DNA of 64,000 nucleotides from Daldinia sp. FL1419 (lineage: Eukaryota; Ascomycota; Sordariomycetes; Xylariales; Hypoxylaceae), in the NCBI GenBank assembly GCA_025201765.1, contig MU623390.1, positions 1-64,000 on the forward strand, written 5' to 3'. Position 1 is the stretch's first letter; each line of letters opens with the position of its first letter. Positions 1 through 11,282 of this stretch are shown piece after piece. The notes below the pieces were generated by a model. It made no database searches and was not told the origin of the DNA. It saw nothing but the letters and a program-made list of their open reading frames with translations. A program made the translations under genes and the position numbers.

Positions 1-1436
1 ATTATTAAATTCCTTTTATAATTATATTATTAAAAAAAATTATTATTATAAAAAATAATATAATTTTATAATTTAATATAAAATATTTATTATTTATTTC
101 TTTTACTATATTTTTAAAATTAATAATTATTTTAAAAATTTAATTAATATTAATTAAAAAATTTTAAACCTTTAACATTAAAATTAATTTTTATATTTTT
201 AATATATTATTTTTATTTATGTTTTTAAAATGTTCTTTTAATATATTTATAACCTTAGAAATATAATTCCATTTTATATGAATTTTCTATTAGAATTTAA
301 TAAGAAATGTTGGATTTATATACAAACAAAATTTCACAAATTTTTTAAGATTTTGATAGATGATCCTATTTATTTCAATTATAAAAATCTTATACTTGAA
401 AAAAGGGATTTATAATATGAATATTATTCTATTTAAAACCTTATTACTTCTAAAACCTTTAAATTATATTTATATAATATAATCCTTAAATTATATAAAC
501 TTCTTCTAAATATATTTTCTTAAATAATAATATTAATTAAATAAATTTTTTAAAATATAAATAATAATAATTAAAATTATTTAATCTTTTATATAAATTT
601 TAATTTATTATTATTAATTTATAATTCTTTTTAATATTATAAATTTAAAAAAAATAAAATTACAATTATATTCTTTTTATTAAATAACACCACCCCCCTC
701 CTAAAATTAATAACTAAATTATAAAATACCCCTAACCACTAAAAACATAAATCTATAAACTAAATTAATATTAATTATAAACCATCCATTCTATTTAAAA
801 CTAAACAAAATTATTTTAAAAATAATTTAACAAATAATAATAATAAAGGTTTCATAAAAGGTTCCAACACTGATCCACCTTCTCCCAACCCTACTATTAA
901 ACAAAAACCTCAATTACTAATACCCCATTTCAAAAAGTGAAAGACTAACAAAAATAAATAAAGAATTAGATTTTCTATTTAATATAACTTTATAAATAAT
1001 TTTAATAACAATAAATTAAAAATAATCTTTATTTTTAATTCTTCCAAAACAAACATAATAAAAGAAAAAAAATAAAAATAAATAAATTATTAATATTTTT
1101 TTTATATTTTATAATAAATATATAAATATATAAATATATAGATATTAATTTATAAATATTAAAATTATTTTCTAAAAAAAATTTTATTATTAATTCCCTT
1201 TTTCAAAAATTATTATTTCTTAATAAATATTCCTATTCTTTTAAAAATATATATTAAATATAAAAAGATTTAAAATCTTTTTAAAATATATATAAATCCT
1301 AATATTAATTTTTTTTATAAAATATATTAATTATATTATATTCTTAAATAATACCAACCATTATAAAAATTGGATCCAAATATAACTAATACTTTTAAAA
1401 GAACTTAAATTAAAATATTAATTTTTATTAAATAAA

Positions 1437-2060
1437 ATTACCCTTTTAAAAAACCAGTAGTATTAAAAAATTATTTAAAAATTCTTATATCTATTTAATT
1501 ATATAAAATTCTTAAATAATAATAATTAAAATCTATTAAATAAAATTACCCTCTTAAAAAATTAACAATATTTAAAAACTATTTTAAATCTTCTATACCC
1601 ATTTAACCACATAAAATTTTTAAACAATAATAATTAAAACTTCCTACTAAATGAAATTATTTTCCTAAAGAGTTAATAATATTAAAAGATTATTCAAAAA
1701 CTCCCATACCTATTCAACCATATAAAATTCTTAAACAATAACAATTAAAATCTACCAAATAAGATTACCCTACTAAAAGGCCAACAATATTAGAAGATCA
1801 TTATAAATCTCTTATACCTATTTAATTTGTTTAACCTATTCAATTTATTTAACTATATAAAACCCTTAAACAATAATAATTAAAGCCTATTAAATAAGAT
1901 TACCTTACTAAAAAACTAACAATATTAAAAGATCACCATAAATCTCCCGTACCTATTTAATTTATTTAACCTATTCAACCATATAAAACCCTTAAACAAT
2001 AATAATCAAGACCTCCTGCTAAATAAGATTACCCTATTAAAAAACTAACAATATTTACAA
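1437..2060. repeat. Decayed tandem repeat, period about 108-135 bp
   Basis: Inside the AT block, a unit recurs containing attaccc, then an ctaacaatattaaaag-like stretch, then cctatttaa..cataaaa.tcttaaacaataa. The attaccc-equivalent position falls at 1437, 1545, 1656, 1764, 1899 and 2028, giving spacings of 108, 111, 108, 135 and 129 bp. The two longer spacings contain an extra ttaatttattt-type insertion. Every spacing is a multiple of three, which hints that the array came from protein-coding repeats of 36-45 residues. The original protein cannot be read because stops are everywhere. Confidence 0.75.
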
Positions 2061-5000
2061 CCAATTAACCACATAAAGATTACAATTAACAAAAATCAAA
2101 ACCTCCTATACAATATCTATCTTAATTATTAAAGAACAATCCCTTAATAATTAAAATTTATAATAATAAAATTATAAATAAATAATATAATATATATAAT
2201 ATATTATATTAATTAAACAAATAATTAAAGAATAAAATAAAAAAAATTAGAATTTATAATTCATATTACAAAAATAAAAATATTAACCTAACAAAAACTC
2301 ACAAATTACCCAAATTTTTACAATTATTACTTACTAAAATTAATTTTAAAATTAAATCATTTAAAAAGAACATTTAACATTATAATTTAATATTTATTTT
2401 TACTTTTATATACTATAAATCTATTAATTATTCCAATAGTAATACAAAACCAAACTACTTCTAAATATAAAGAGTTTTATATCACCAAACTAACCTAATA
2501 AATATAATGTTAAACAAGAAACTATAATATACCCAATTATACTTTTATAATTTATAAATAATTTTTTAACATTAAATAATAATAAATAATAACAATCTAA
2601 ACGCAAATATCCTAATACAACTATTTAAAAAAATTTATAAGAAAAATCTTTACATAAAAAAATATATTATTACTTAAAAATAATTACAAAATACTATATA
2701 CCAATTAAAAAAAAATGGAATTAACCAAACTCAAATTAAAACAATCTTAAAATTAAATCTAAATTTTATTATTAAAGAAGACACTAATTAAAAATAAGAA
2801 AATCTTCCAATGACAAATAATATTACTAAAATTATTCTAGATACATCTAATACAAAATAATGGTAAAAGGAAATTATTTTAATTAAATAAAATATTTTAA
2901 ATTCTTTTACATATTCCTATATAAAAGTCCCAATTATTTACCCATTTTATATACCCCTTTCCTATCCTTTAATATAACCATACAAAAGGATTAAATAAAA
3001 TTCAACAATATTTATCAATAAAAACAGTTATAAAAGAACAAATTTAATATTACAATAATATTTTCAATTTTACCTTTATAATTACTATTAACAAAAATTA
3101 ATACCTTTTATTTTTAAATAACTTTTTTAATAATATTTAATTAATATTTAGGTTATAATAAAACAAAATTTTTTTAATTAATTACAATATAAATAAAATA
3201 ATTTTCATAAGGTTTTTAAAAATGGCTTTAACAATATGATATTAATTAAAAATATTAATATATTATTAATTAGGCATATTATTTACTTATTAACAATATT
3301 TATAAGCTTAAAAAGATTTATATTTTATTATTATTAAGATTTAATGGTTATTATTTATAAATTTAATTATCTAACATTATTTATCATTTTTATAATAAAT
3401 CCAAATTAACCAAAAATTAAAAATAAATTTTTTTTAAAATAAATTATGAACAACTAACCCAATATTAATATAAGAATTTTTAATTAAAAATATATAACGT
3501 TTTTAAAAAATATAAAATTATAATTATATTTTAAGATATATATAGGATTAATATAAATTATTAAATATTAAAAATAAGGTTTACTATATATATATTATTT
3601 AATCTTTTTAATAAATATTAATTACAATTTCTATTTATAACCAACATATATTAATAAAATAATTTATATAGAAATATTTGGGTTAGATATTAACCCGGAT
3701 GGTATCTTATAAAAAATAATATTTTTAAATATGATATATAGACCTTATAAGTAGAGTAAGTTAAATTCTCTATATATGGTTAAGAACATTTATTTTAAAG
3801 GCTTTTTGAAGCTATTTTATACCAAAATAATAATAAACCCCAATAATTATTTAATTTATAAATGAAGGTTTGTAATTAAAATCCTTAATAACAATTTGGA
3901 ACTATAAATGTTTAATAATAATTAAATAATTCCATATAATTCTTACCTAAATTAAAAATATTAAATTTATATTAATATAAAAATATATATTTTAATTAAA
4001 ATTATTAAATATATTTATAAATATATTTATAAATGTAGTAATAAAATTACTACGTATTTATAAATAAAGAAAATATAAATTAATCTTAATTAATAAATTT
4101 AAAATTATAATGAAATTAGTGAGTATTTGTATAATTAATTTATTAAGTTTTTTAAAATTATAAATTAAATATTTAAATATTTTATTTATAATATTAAACT
4201 TAATATCTAACCTTTAGCTGTTTACTTCTTTAATAAAGATAAATTAACTTATAATATAAATGAAAATACAAAATTATTAGTACAAATGGTTAAATAAAAT
4301 TATTTAACGTTAATTATATGGTTTGATTATAATAAAAATAATTAAAATAGGTGGCATATCTTATATCAAAATTTTCTTGGTAGTTTCTAGTGGTTTTTTG
4401 GGAAGAAATGGGTTAGATATACATATAAAATAAGGGGAAAAATTGGTTATATTTATTTTATCCACCCAAAAATTAAAAAGAAATTTTATTTATAAATGTT
4501 ATTTATAATAATCCCAAAAGTTATTAATTAATTAGATTTATTTATTTATAAAGGTATTTAATATAATATTTTTTAATAAATTTATAAAATATAAGGCTTA
4601 TTAAAAGATGAAGAATATTAAGAACACTTTTTTGAAAAAATAAGTATATTTATTTCTAATAAATAATTAAAGACCATATTTATTTATATTATTAGTAATA
4701 ATAATTGTTAATTATTTTTAAATATATAGATTAAATATAAAAATTAATTTTATAATAATTTATTAAAAATGGTAATAAATTATTCTAATTTATTAATCTT
4801 TATTAAAATAATTTATTTTAATTATAGACTTTATTTAATTAAATAAGTTATTATAAAAAATTAAAATTAATTAAAAATTAATTTCTTTAATTTTATTTAT
4901 AATTAGGAAAAAAGAGAAAGAAATTAATTTTTAAATAATAAGTTAAATTACAATAAAAAATAAAAAATAACTTTATAAAATTAAATATTATTTAAATTTA

Positions 5001-8000
5001 ATGAATATTAATATTTTATATTTAAAATAATTATAAAAATAATATAAAATAATTTTTGCAATATGTATTTTTACCTTTAAGGTATTATTAGAATTAAAAA
5101 GATCTTTTTATATTTAATATTTTATTATTATTATTATTTAGAAGGTAAAATAATTTTATATATAGCTTTATTAAAAATAATAATTTTTTTATTATTTGGA
5201 AGGAAGATAATTCATTTATAATTTAATATTCTAATTAAATTTAATATTAATTTAATTTATTTTATTTAATAGGAATTAATAATTACCAAACTTTTTCAAT
5301 AAATATTACTAATTATTTAAAATAAAATAATTATATAATATAAATATATTTTTAAAGTTATTTATAAAATATTATATAATATATGGGAAAATAATTTATT
5401 GTTTAGTAATATCCCTACTCTTTTTAGAAAGGATTTTATATAAATTTTATTTATGGTTTAAAAAGAATTATACTTATAAATTATTAATACCTATTTATAA
5501 AATTTATTTATATAAATTTAATTTTAATAATTAATTTTTATTATAAATATAAAGATTATATAAATAAATATAAATAATATTAAATTTATTAAATAATTTT
5601 ATAAAATTTCTTATAATCCCAGATAAAATAAAATAATTCCATTACCTAATTTAATAAAGATGTTTAAAAGTAATTAATAACTATATAATCACATATATCT
5701 TTAAGTACTATTAAATATGGCTAATTAAATTTTCATAACTTTTTCTACCTAATATATTCTATTTACATATAATATCTTAATTAATACAATCAATAATAAC
5801 CTATTTCAAAAAATCCCTAGAAGATTTAAAATATATCAATCCATTAATAATTATATTATAATAAATAATAAAAATCTTCATCAACCATTAATAAAAATAA
5901 TATAATCCTTATGGCTAATAAGAATACCCCCAACTAAATTATAATTAAAAATTGGCATTTTAATCATATTATTATATAATTTAAATCCTAATAAAGGTTT
6001 TTATAATGGTATTTAATTAGTGGTTATTTAATTTAAAAATATAATATTAAAGTATAAATAATTAAGGGAAAATTTAATAAAAAAAATTATATAATTTTTA
6101 AAATAAAATTAATTCAGGATAATAACAATTAATCATTTCTATGGTTTTAATAATAATTCTTAATCTTAATTTATTTTACTATAATTATAAATAAATCACA
6201 AAACTAATCTTTTAATATTATTAATATTGATTTATAATTCTTACCTTTTGTTCACAATTAATTTTATATAATAATATCTAAGGTTAAGAATATTTAAAAA
6301 TTAAAAATATTAAAATTACTTAAATTAAATTTAAGTTTTTTAAATATGATATACCTTAAAATATTTTAAAAATTAATAAAAATCACATAACACTAATATT
6401 TAAAATAAATAATACATATTCAAATAAATAATAATTATTTAATATATAAAAAAAATAATAAATTATTAAAAAAAAATAAATTATTTAAATTAATAATAAT
6501 TAATATAATTATATAGGTATAATTAAAAAAAATTATAATATTAAAAAAATTAAAGAAATAATATAACCTATTTTTATCTTTTTTTATTTATTACTAAACT
6601 TATAATATCACTTAATATTCATAATATTTATTAATTAATCCTATAAAAAAAAACCTACTAAAAACTTCAAATATCATTATTATCCTAAAAAAATAAATTA
6701 TTAATAATTTTTTAAAATTAATAAAGACATATAATACCTACCTTTATATTTTATTTAATTTAATTAATTATATTATTTAACCTTTTAATTTCTTACTAAA
6801 TAGTTTTAAATTTATAAAATAATAATAAAATATTATTATTATTAATTAATTTAAATTGGAATAATGTTGATCTATTTATTAATATAATAATGGAAATATT
6901 TCCTATTTTATTATATTTGGATAAAATTATAATATATTAATTTATTTTTTAATAATAATTAATAAAAATTAATAATAAAAATATATATTAAATTAATATA
7001 AGTATTTATTGCTATTATTATTATAATAGTAGGAAATATAAGTCCCATTAAAATAATTAAGGATAATAATATAATAATAAAAGATATTATTATTTTTTAT
7101 ATAGTATAAACATATCATATTTAATGGGAAAATAATTTTAATTATGGATTTATAAATAGTTGAATATGGTAAATATTTATGATCAATATAGATAAAGACA
7201 TAAAAAGGAATAAAATTACTTTTATAATTATTAATAAAAATAATATTTAATTATAAATTATAAAGATAATGTTTTTGATTTTTATAAAAAAATTGAAAAA
7301 ATAAATATCATTTAATAATAAATTATAAATCTTATTAATACTTAAAATAATATAATTAAAAATAAAAATAATAAAATATATATTAAGGTTATCTATTATA
7401 TTAATAATAATATTATTAATATATATTTTTTAAATTTATTTAAGATATTAAATTGTATAAAGTATATAATTGGTATCAATCTTAAGGTTAAAGAATATTT
7501 TTTTAGGTAGATTATTTATTTTAAAGATTAAATTATATAAAAGGGAGAAGTATAGTTTATTGCAAGGATTTTGGGTAAGAGTAGATATAAGGTTCTAATT
7601 GAAATTATTAATTATTAATTAAGGATTTTTTAAAAGTTAAATATCCTTATTTTTATTTTCTTTTATAATAGGTTAAATATGTTTTCTGGTCCAATTGGGA
7701 GATGTTGTAGGTGCCTTTGAGGTATTTACCTTACTGGCAACGGTTTTACGTGTTGAGGTTAAATTGGAATAAATATTGGGAACTATTGTAAAACATTAAT
7801 TAAAATTTAAAAAAATTTAAATTTAATGATAATTATAAGATTTTATTTAATTACATAATATATAACATAAGGTTTATAGTTCTTATAAATTTTTAAAAAA
7901 TTTTATTTAAAATAAATCAATTATAATTATTATTAAAAATAAAATATTAATATAAATAAATTTATTAAAATATAATTTATAAAAATATAAATTTAATTTT

Positions 8001-8314
8001 ATTATATGATGAATATATATTAAGAAATAAAGTTAAAAATAGTTAAAATAAATTTAATTATGTTATAAAAAATATAAAGGAGTATTTAAAAAAGAATAAT
8101 TTTAATTTAAATTTAAAGTAGAAATTTATAATTATATAATATAGTAATTTATTAATAAGAGGATAGAATAATATAATTTTATTATATAATTTATTAATAA
8201 AATAAAAGAATAATATAATATTATTATATGATAAATAAAAAAATGGAAAAGGTTTAAATAAGATTGTATAGAAGTATTCAGGATTGATCAAAAGTGTAAA
8301 ATAATAAAAATGGG

Positions 8315-8349
8315 ATGAGCTGCAAAGCGGCTCATTTAAAAAAAACTAG
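8315..8349 (+). other. Hairpin followed by CTAG (possible Helitron 3' end)
   Basis: A 9-bp stem (atgagctgc / gcggctcat, one G-T pair) with an AAA loop lies at 8315-8335. It is followed after 10 nt by CTAG and then T. It is a G+C-containing island inside AT-rich DNA. Helitron transposons end in a short hairpin about 10-12 nt before CTRR and insert before T, so the arrangement fits. No Rep/helicase coding sequence or 5' TC terminus was identified, so this is only suggestive. Confidence 0.3.
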
Positions 8350-8465
8350 TATCTTATAAATTAAAGAAATAATAAATTAAGGGTTTAAGTATATTAATAA
8401 AATAAATTTTAATTATAATAATTATTTTAATATTTATAATTTTTATTATAAAAAGTTTATATATA

Positions 8466-9457
8466 AATAATTACACACGCACCTTAAATTAGGAGACAGT
8501 TTTGCGTGGGAGTGGTATGTTAGGGATCTGATTGACTAAAAATTACTGTGGCACAAAAGATACAAAACAAAACCGTCCTCCTAGTCTGAGCCCCACTGAG
8601 ATAATCTCTACCCAATATAACTGCTTATAATATCTCTTTATGAATCTTATGATTACCTACCTGGGTAAATTAACGATATCATAACTGTAATGAGCCTCGT
8701 TGAATCCCGTATATTCAATTCGCATATAAACCCGTCACGAAATGCTTGGCAATGATCCAAATAACTTCTTTTTGGAAGGATTCGTGTGAGTATCTCACTC
8801 GGGGGATGTAACCAGAATATATTAGCAACTCTCAACCAGACTAGTTAATAGGTATTGCCAATGCTATGGTAAGCTGATATCAACTCAAGAAGTAGCCGTT
8901 GTATATACGATGACCCGGAAAGTCCACTCCCCTCCCACATGGAGATTCCCCAGCTAGTAACTTTCGAGCCGTCAATCTATAGGTAGGTAATATCGGTAAC
9001 TGGATGATAGAGCGTACTATATACATCCAGCCTTTCCAATACTGCCGCCTTTGCCTTTTGGCCATACGGTTCTGAATATGCCGCGACATATAGGGCTATT
9101 AGCAAGGCTACTAGCAATCGAGGACCGTAATATTCGTATCTAAATGAACAGATCCATATGGGTCGCTCTGGCCACCTTTTAGCGTGGTAGTATTCCCTAA
9201 CGCCATAGTATCTCTCTGGGGTTGACCCTTTTTGTTAAACAGCGAAATGACTCCTATTGAAGGCTATTCGCTCCTTCGTCCTGTAGAGACTATACTGGCT
9301 TACTAATGAAGCCAGAGCAACGCGGGTTTCCCGCTGTCGGGATAATCTCCTATGACTCGAGAATCAGCGACAGGGCCGTGAGGGCTACAAAAGGCGTGTA
9401 TTAGATCGCTAAGGGGAAGTAGGTAGTGGTAGAGTAAATTAGTAGAATGGTATGGCT
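8466..9457. other. Intergenic, 3' side of SLD5
   Basis: Mixed-composition DNA between the AT block and the SLD5 stop codon. It contains an imperfect inverted repeat, taggagacagttttg at about 8490 against caaaaccgtcctccta at about 8567-8582. Short minus-strand open frames at 8653-8835 and 8880-9089 have no recognisable protein features. I see no gene here that I can support. Confidence 0.6.
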
Positions 9458-10293
9458 TCATACTATCTCAGCCATACCCGAATCGACCAATTTTCTCGCG
9501 TCCGACCATCTTAGAATGACGATGTCGCCATTCTCTCCATCCATCGTGACATCCGTCGCGGTTCCGCGCCCTTCAACCCTCGTATCCCCAAGCAAGCGAA
9601 TAAATACGGCTGTATCTAAATCCGGAGTGTCAATCATACTGGTATTCCCCGTATCGTTAAGATTCTGTAGCGGCGCTGGGAACGACGATAAAAACGAGGA
9701 GAGGTAGTGGTTGTGGAGCAGTGCCTGATGTCTAGTTGCATAGGCAAGTTCTGGCGGTGAGAGACGCGCCCGGACTTCAGGGTTAGAAAGGTAATGCAGG
9801 GTGTGCTTGTCGATCTAATAGAGTTACATATGTATGTATATGATTAACGCGGGTGATCCACAACTATATATACGTAGACAAGCGAGTGATGAATGATAAT
9901 ACGCAAAGCATCGACTCACCTTAGCAATGCGAGCTCTCAGGTAACTCCGCACCAAGTATTTATACCTTTCGAGCTCGGTCTGTATGACGATCAGGGCGAA
10001 GTTGGTTTTGGGGTCCATATCACCCGTCATTTCTTCGATTTTCTCAATCTGCTGTTTGATACGCTCATTTATACGCTCGAATAAGCCGTCGATTGGCCAA
10101 CTACAAATATGGAAAGAAGGGTTAGTTTTGAGTTATAAAGGTTTCGGTGACAGCGTTCTGCATACTCGAGTAACTCCGGCGAGGACCTCTCTGCAATCCA
10201 GGCGCGTGTTAAGGCTTGTAAGTCGCGCGTGTCTTGGGGGATAGAATCGAAGGCAGGATCGACCTCTCGTAATATATCGTCGATATCCATCAT
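9458..10293 (-). CDS. SLD5: GINS complex subunit Sld5
   Basis: Sld5 is one of four GINS subunits, which with Cdc45 and Mcm2-7 form the replicative helicase. Three exons join cleanly: 10166-10293, 9920-10100 and 9458-9814, encoding 221 residues, the usual fungal length. The protein begins MMDIDDILREVDP, continues with DTRDLQALTRAWIAERSSP, then the helical core MTGDMDPKTNFALIVIQTE and RYKYLVRSYLRARIAK, and ends in the small beta domain MIDTPDLDTAVFIRLLGD and GDIVILRWSDARKLV. Introns are 65 and 105 nt; the first has an ACTAACC branch site. Two adjacent ATGs could start translation. The gene is the last before the AT block, yet its frame is intact. Identification rests on the characteristic N-terminal and core motifs. 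Confidence 0.93.
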
Positions 10294-11282
10294 AAGTAGC
10301 TGTCTTTTAGATCATCTAGTTGCGTTGTGTTAAGCGAATATGAGTATGAAGACAATTCATTCAGCTATAATATTTAAAAGAAATGTTAATCCTGTTACAA
10401 TAAGGAGATGTCCTCGGCACGCATCTGTTCGATATTGATAGCGATAGTCAATTAGTGATAATGCTAGTGTACGAATAGAGCTAGAGATATTGGTGGGGTA
10501 ATTCAATACCCCACTGTACAATACAATACTACCTACTGTACCTACAGAGGTACAATACTATGTTCCTGTACTTAGTATTACTTTAAGTAGGTAGGTACCT
10601 ACACGTGTATACCTATACTTTTATGCTTCCGTGGCACTGGTTTCCACTATGCATCCCCTAGTTTGCGCCAAGAATAGTGATATAGCGGAACGTCACTCCA
10701 TAAGTACCCGCTCGCCAAGACAGGCCAAGCCGGCTCTATTCCGAGCCTCATATCTTCTACCTAGTGTAGATTTCCTGGATACGCGAGCATAAACTTCACT
10801 TGAGGTAACATACTTAACATTCCGATCTCCGGGTGTACCGTAACTACCGCCAGCCACACAAACAAATAACCCCTATAGAAGTTAGGCTCCCAACATGAAC
10901 GGGAAACTTTTGTAATTTACGAGTTGTACTCCGTACTAATTAGACAAGGTGGAAAGTTGAGGATTCATTTAGAGAAGATCCAACATATCTCTAGAATCTC
11001 GACACAACATTGACGTGACTTTTATCTACTTGCAACAAATTCGGTTTGACTCGTGCCTGTTCCTTGACGTATTAGACGATTCTGTCATTGCTAAGTTACT
11101 AGATAATAATCTGAATCCGAAAACGTTCCACTTTGGTAACTTTTCCCTTATAACGTATAATCAAGACGATGGTTGGCTTGCAAAGGAGCCAGCCCCGTCT
11201 CATGGATTCAAACTTAGAAACACGCCATTCCGCAAGTATAATAATAGGCATTGCACTGCCTTCGTCTCGGTGGTTAAAAGCA
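10294..11282. other. Intergenic between SLD5 and the Zn2Cys6 gene
   Basis: Nearly 1 kb lying 5' of SLD5 and 3' of the neighbouring regulator; it must hold the SLD5 promoter. Around 10540-10620 it is built of short gtacctac, taggtaggtacctac and similar runs related to the palindromic motif seen elsewhere in the window. No coding sequence is supported. Confidence 0.6.

Larger units (their letters stand above)
1..8465. repeat. AT-rich RIP-like block without genes
   Basis: About 8.5 kb made almost entirely of A and T, with stops in every frame; no open reading frame resembles a protein. Composition changes sharply near 8465, where ordinary mixed-base sequence begins. In filamentous ascomycetes such blocks are typically transposon copies destroyed by repeat-induced point mutation (CpA to TpA changes). 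Patches keep C but hardly any G (about 700-3100 and 5640-6600), others keep G but little C (about 3200-5600 and 6850-7800). I could not identify the original element: no LTR pair, reverse transcriptase or transposase motif is readable. It could also be part of a centromeric or subtelomeric AT region. Confidence 0.85.

Noticed and set aside
8058..8291. Minus-strand 77-codon frame rich in Phe, Tyr, Ile
   Set aside because: Pure product of AT composition inside the RIP block; no domain.
9447..9707. Plus-strand 86-codon frame
   Set aside because: Antisense shadow of SLD5 exon 3.
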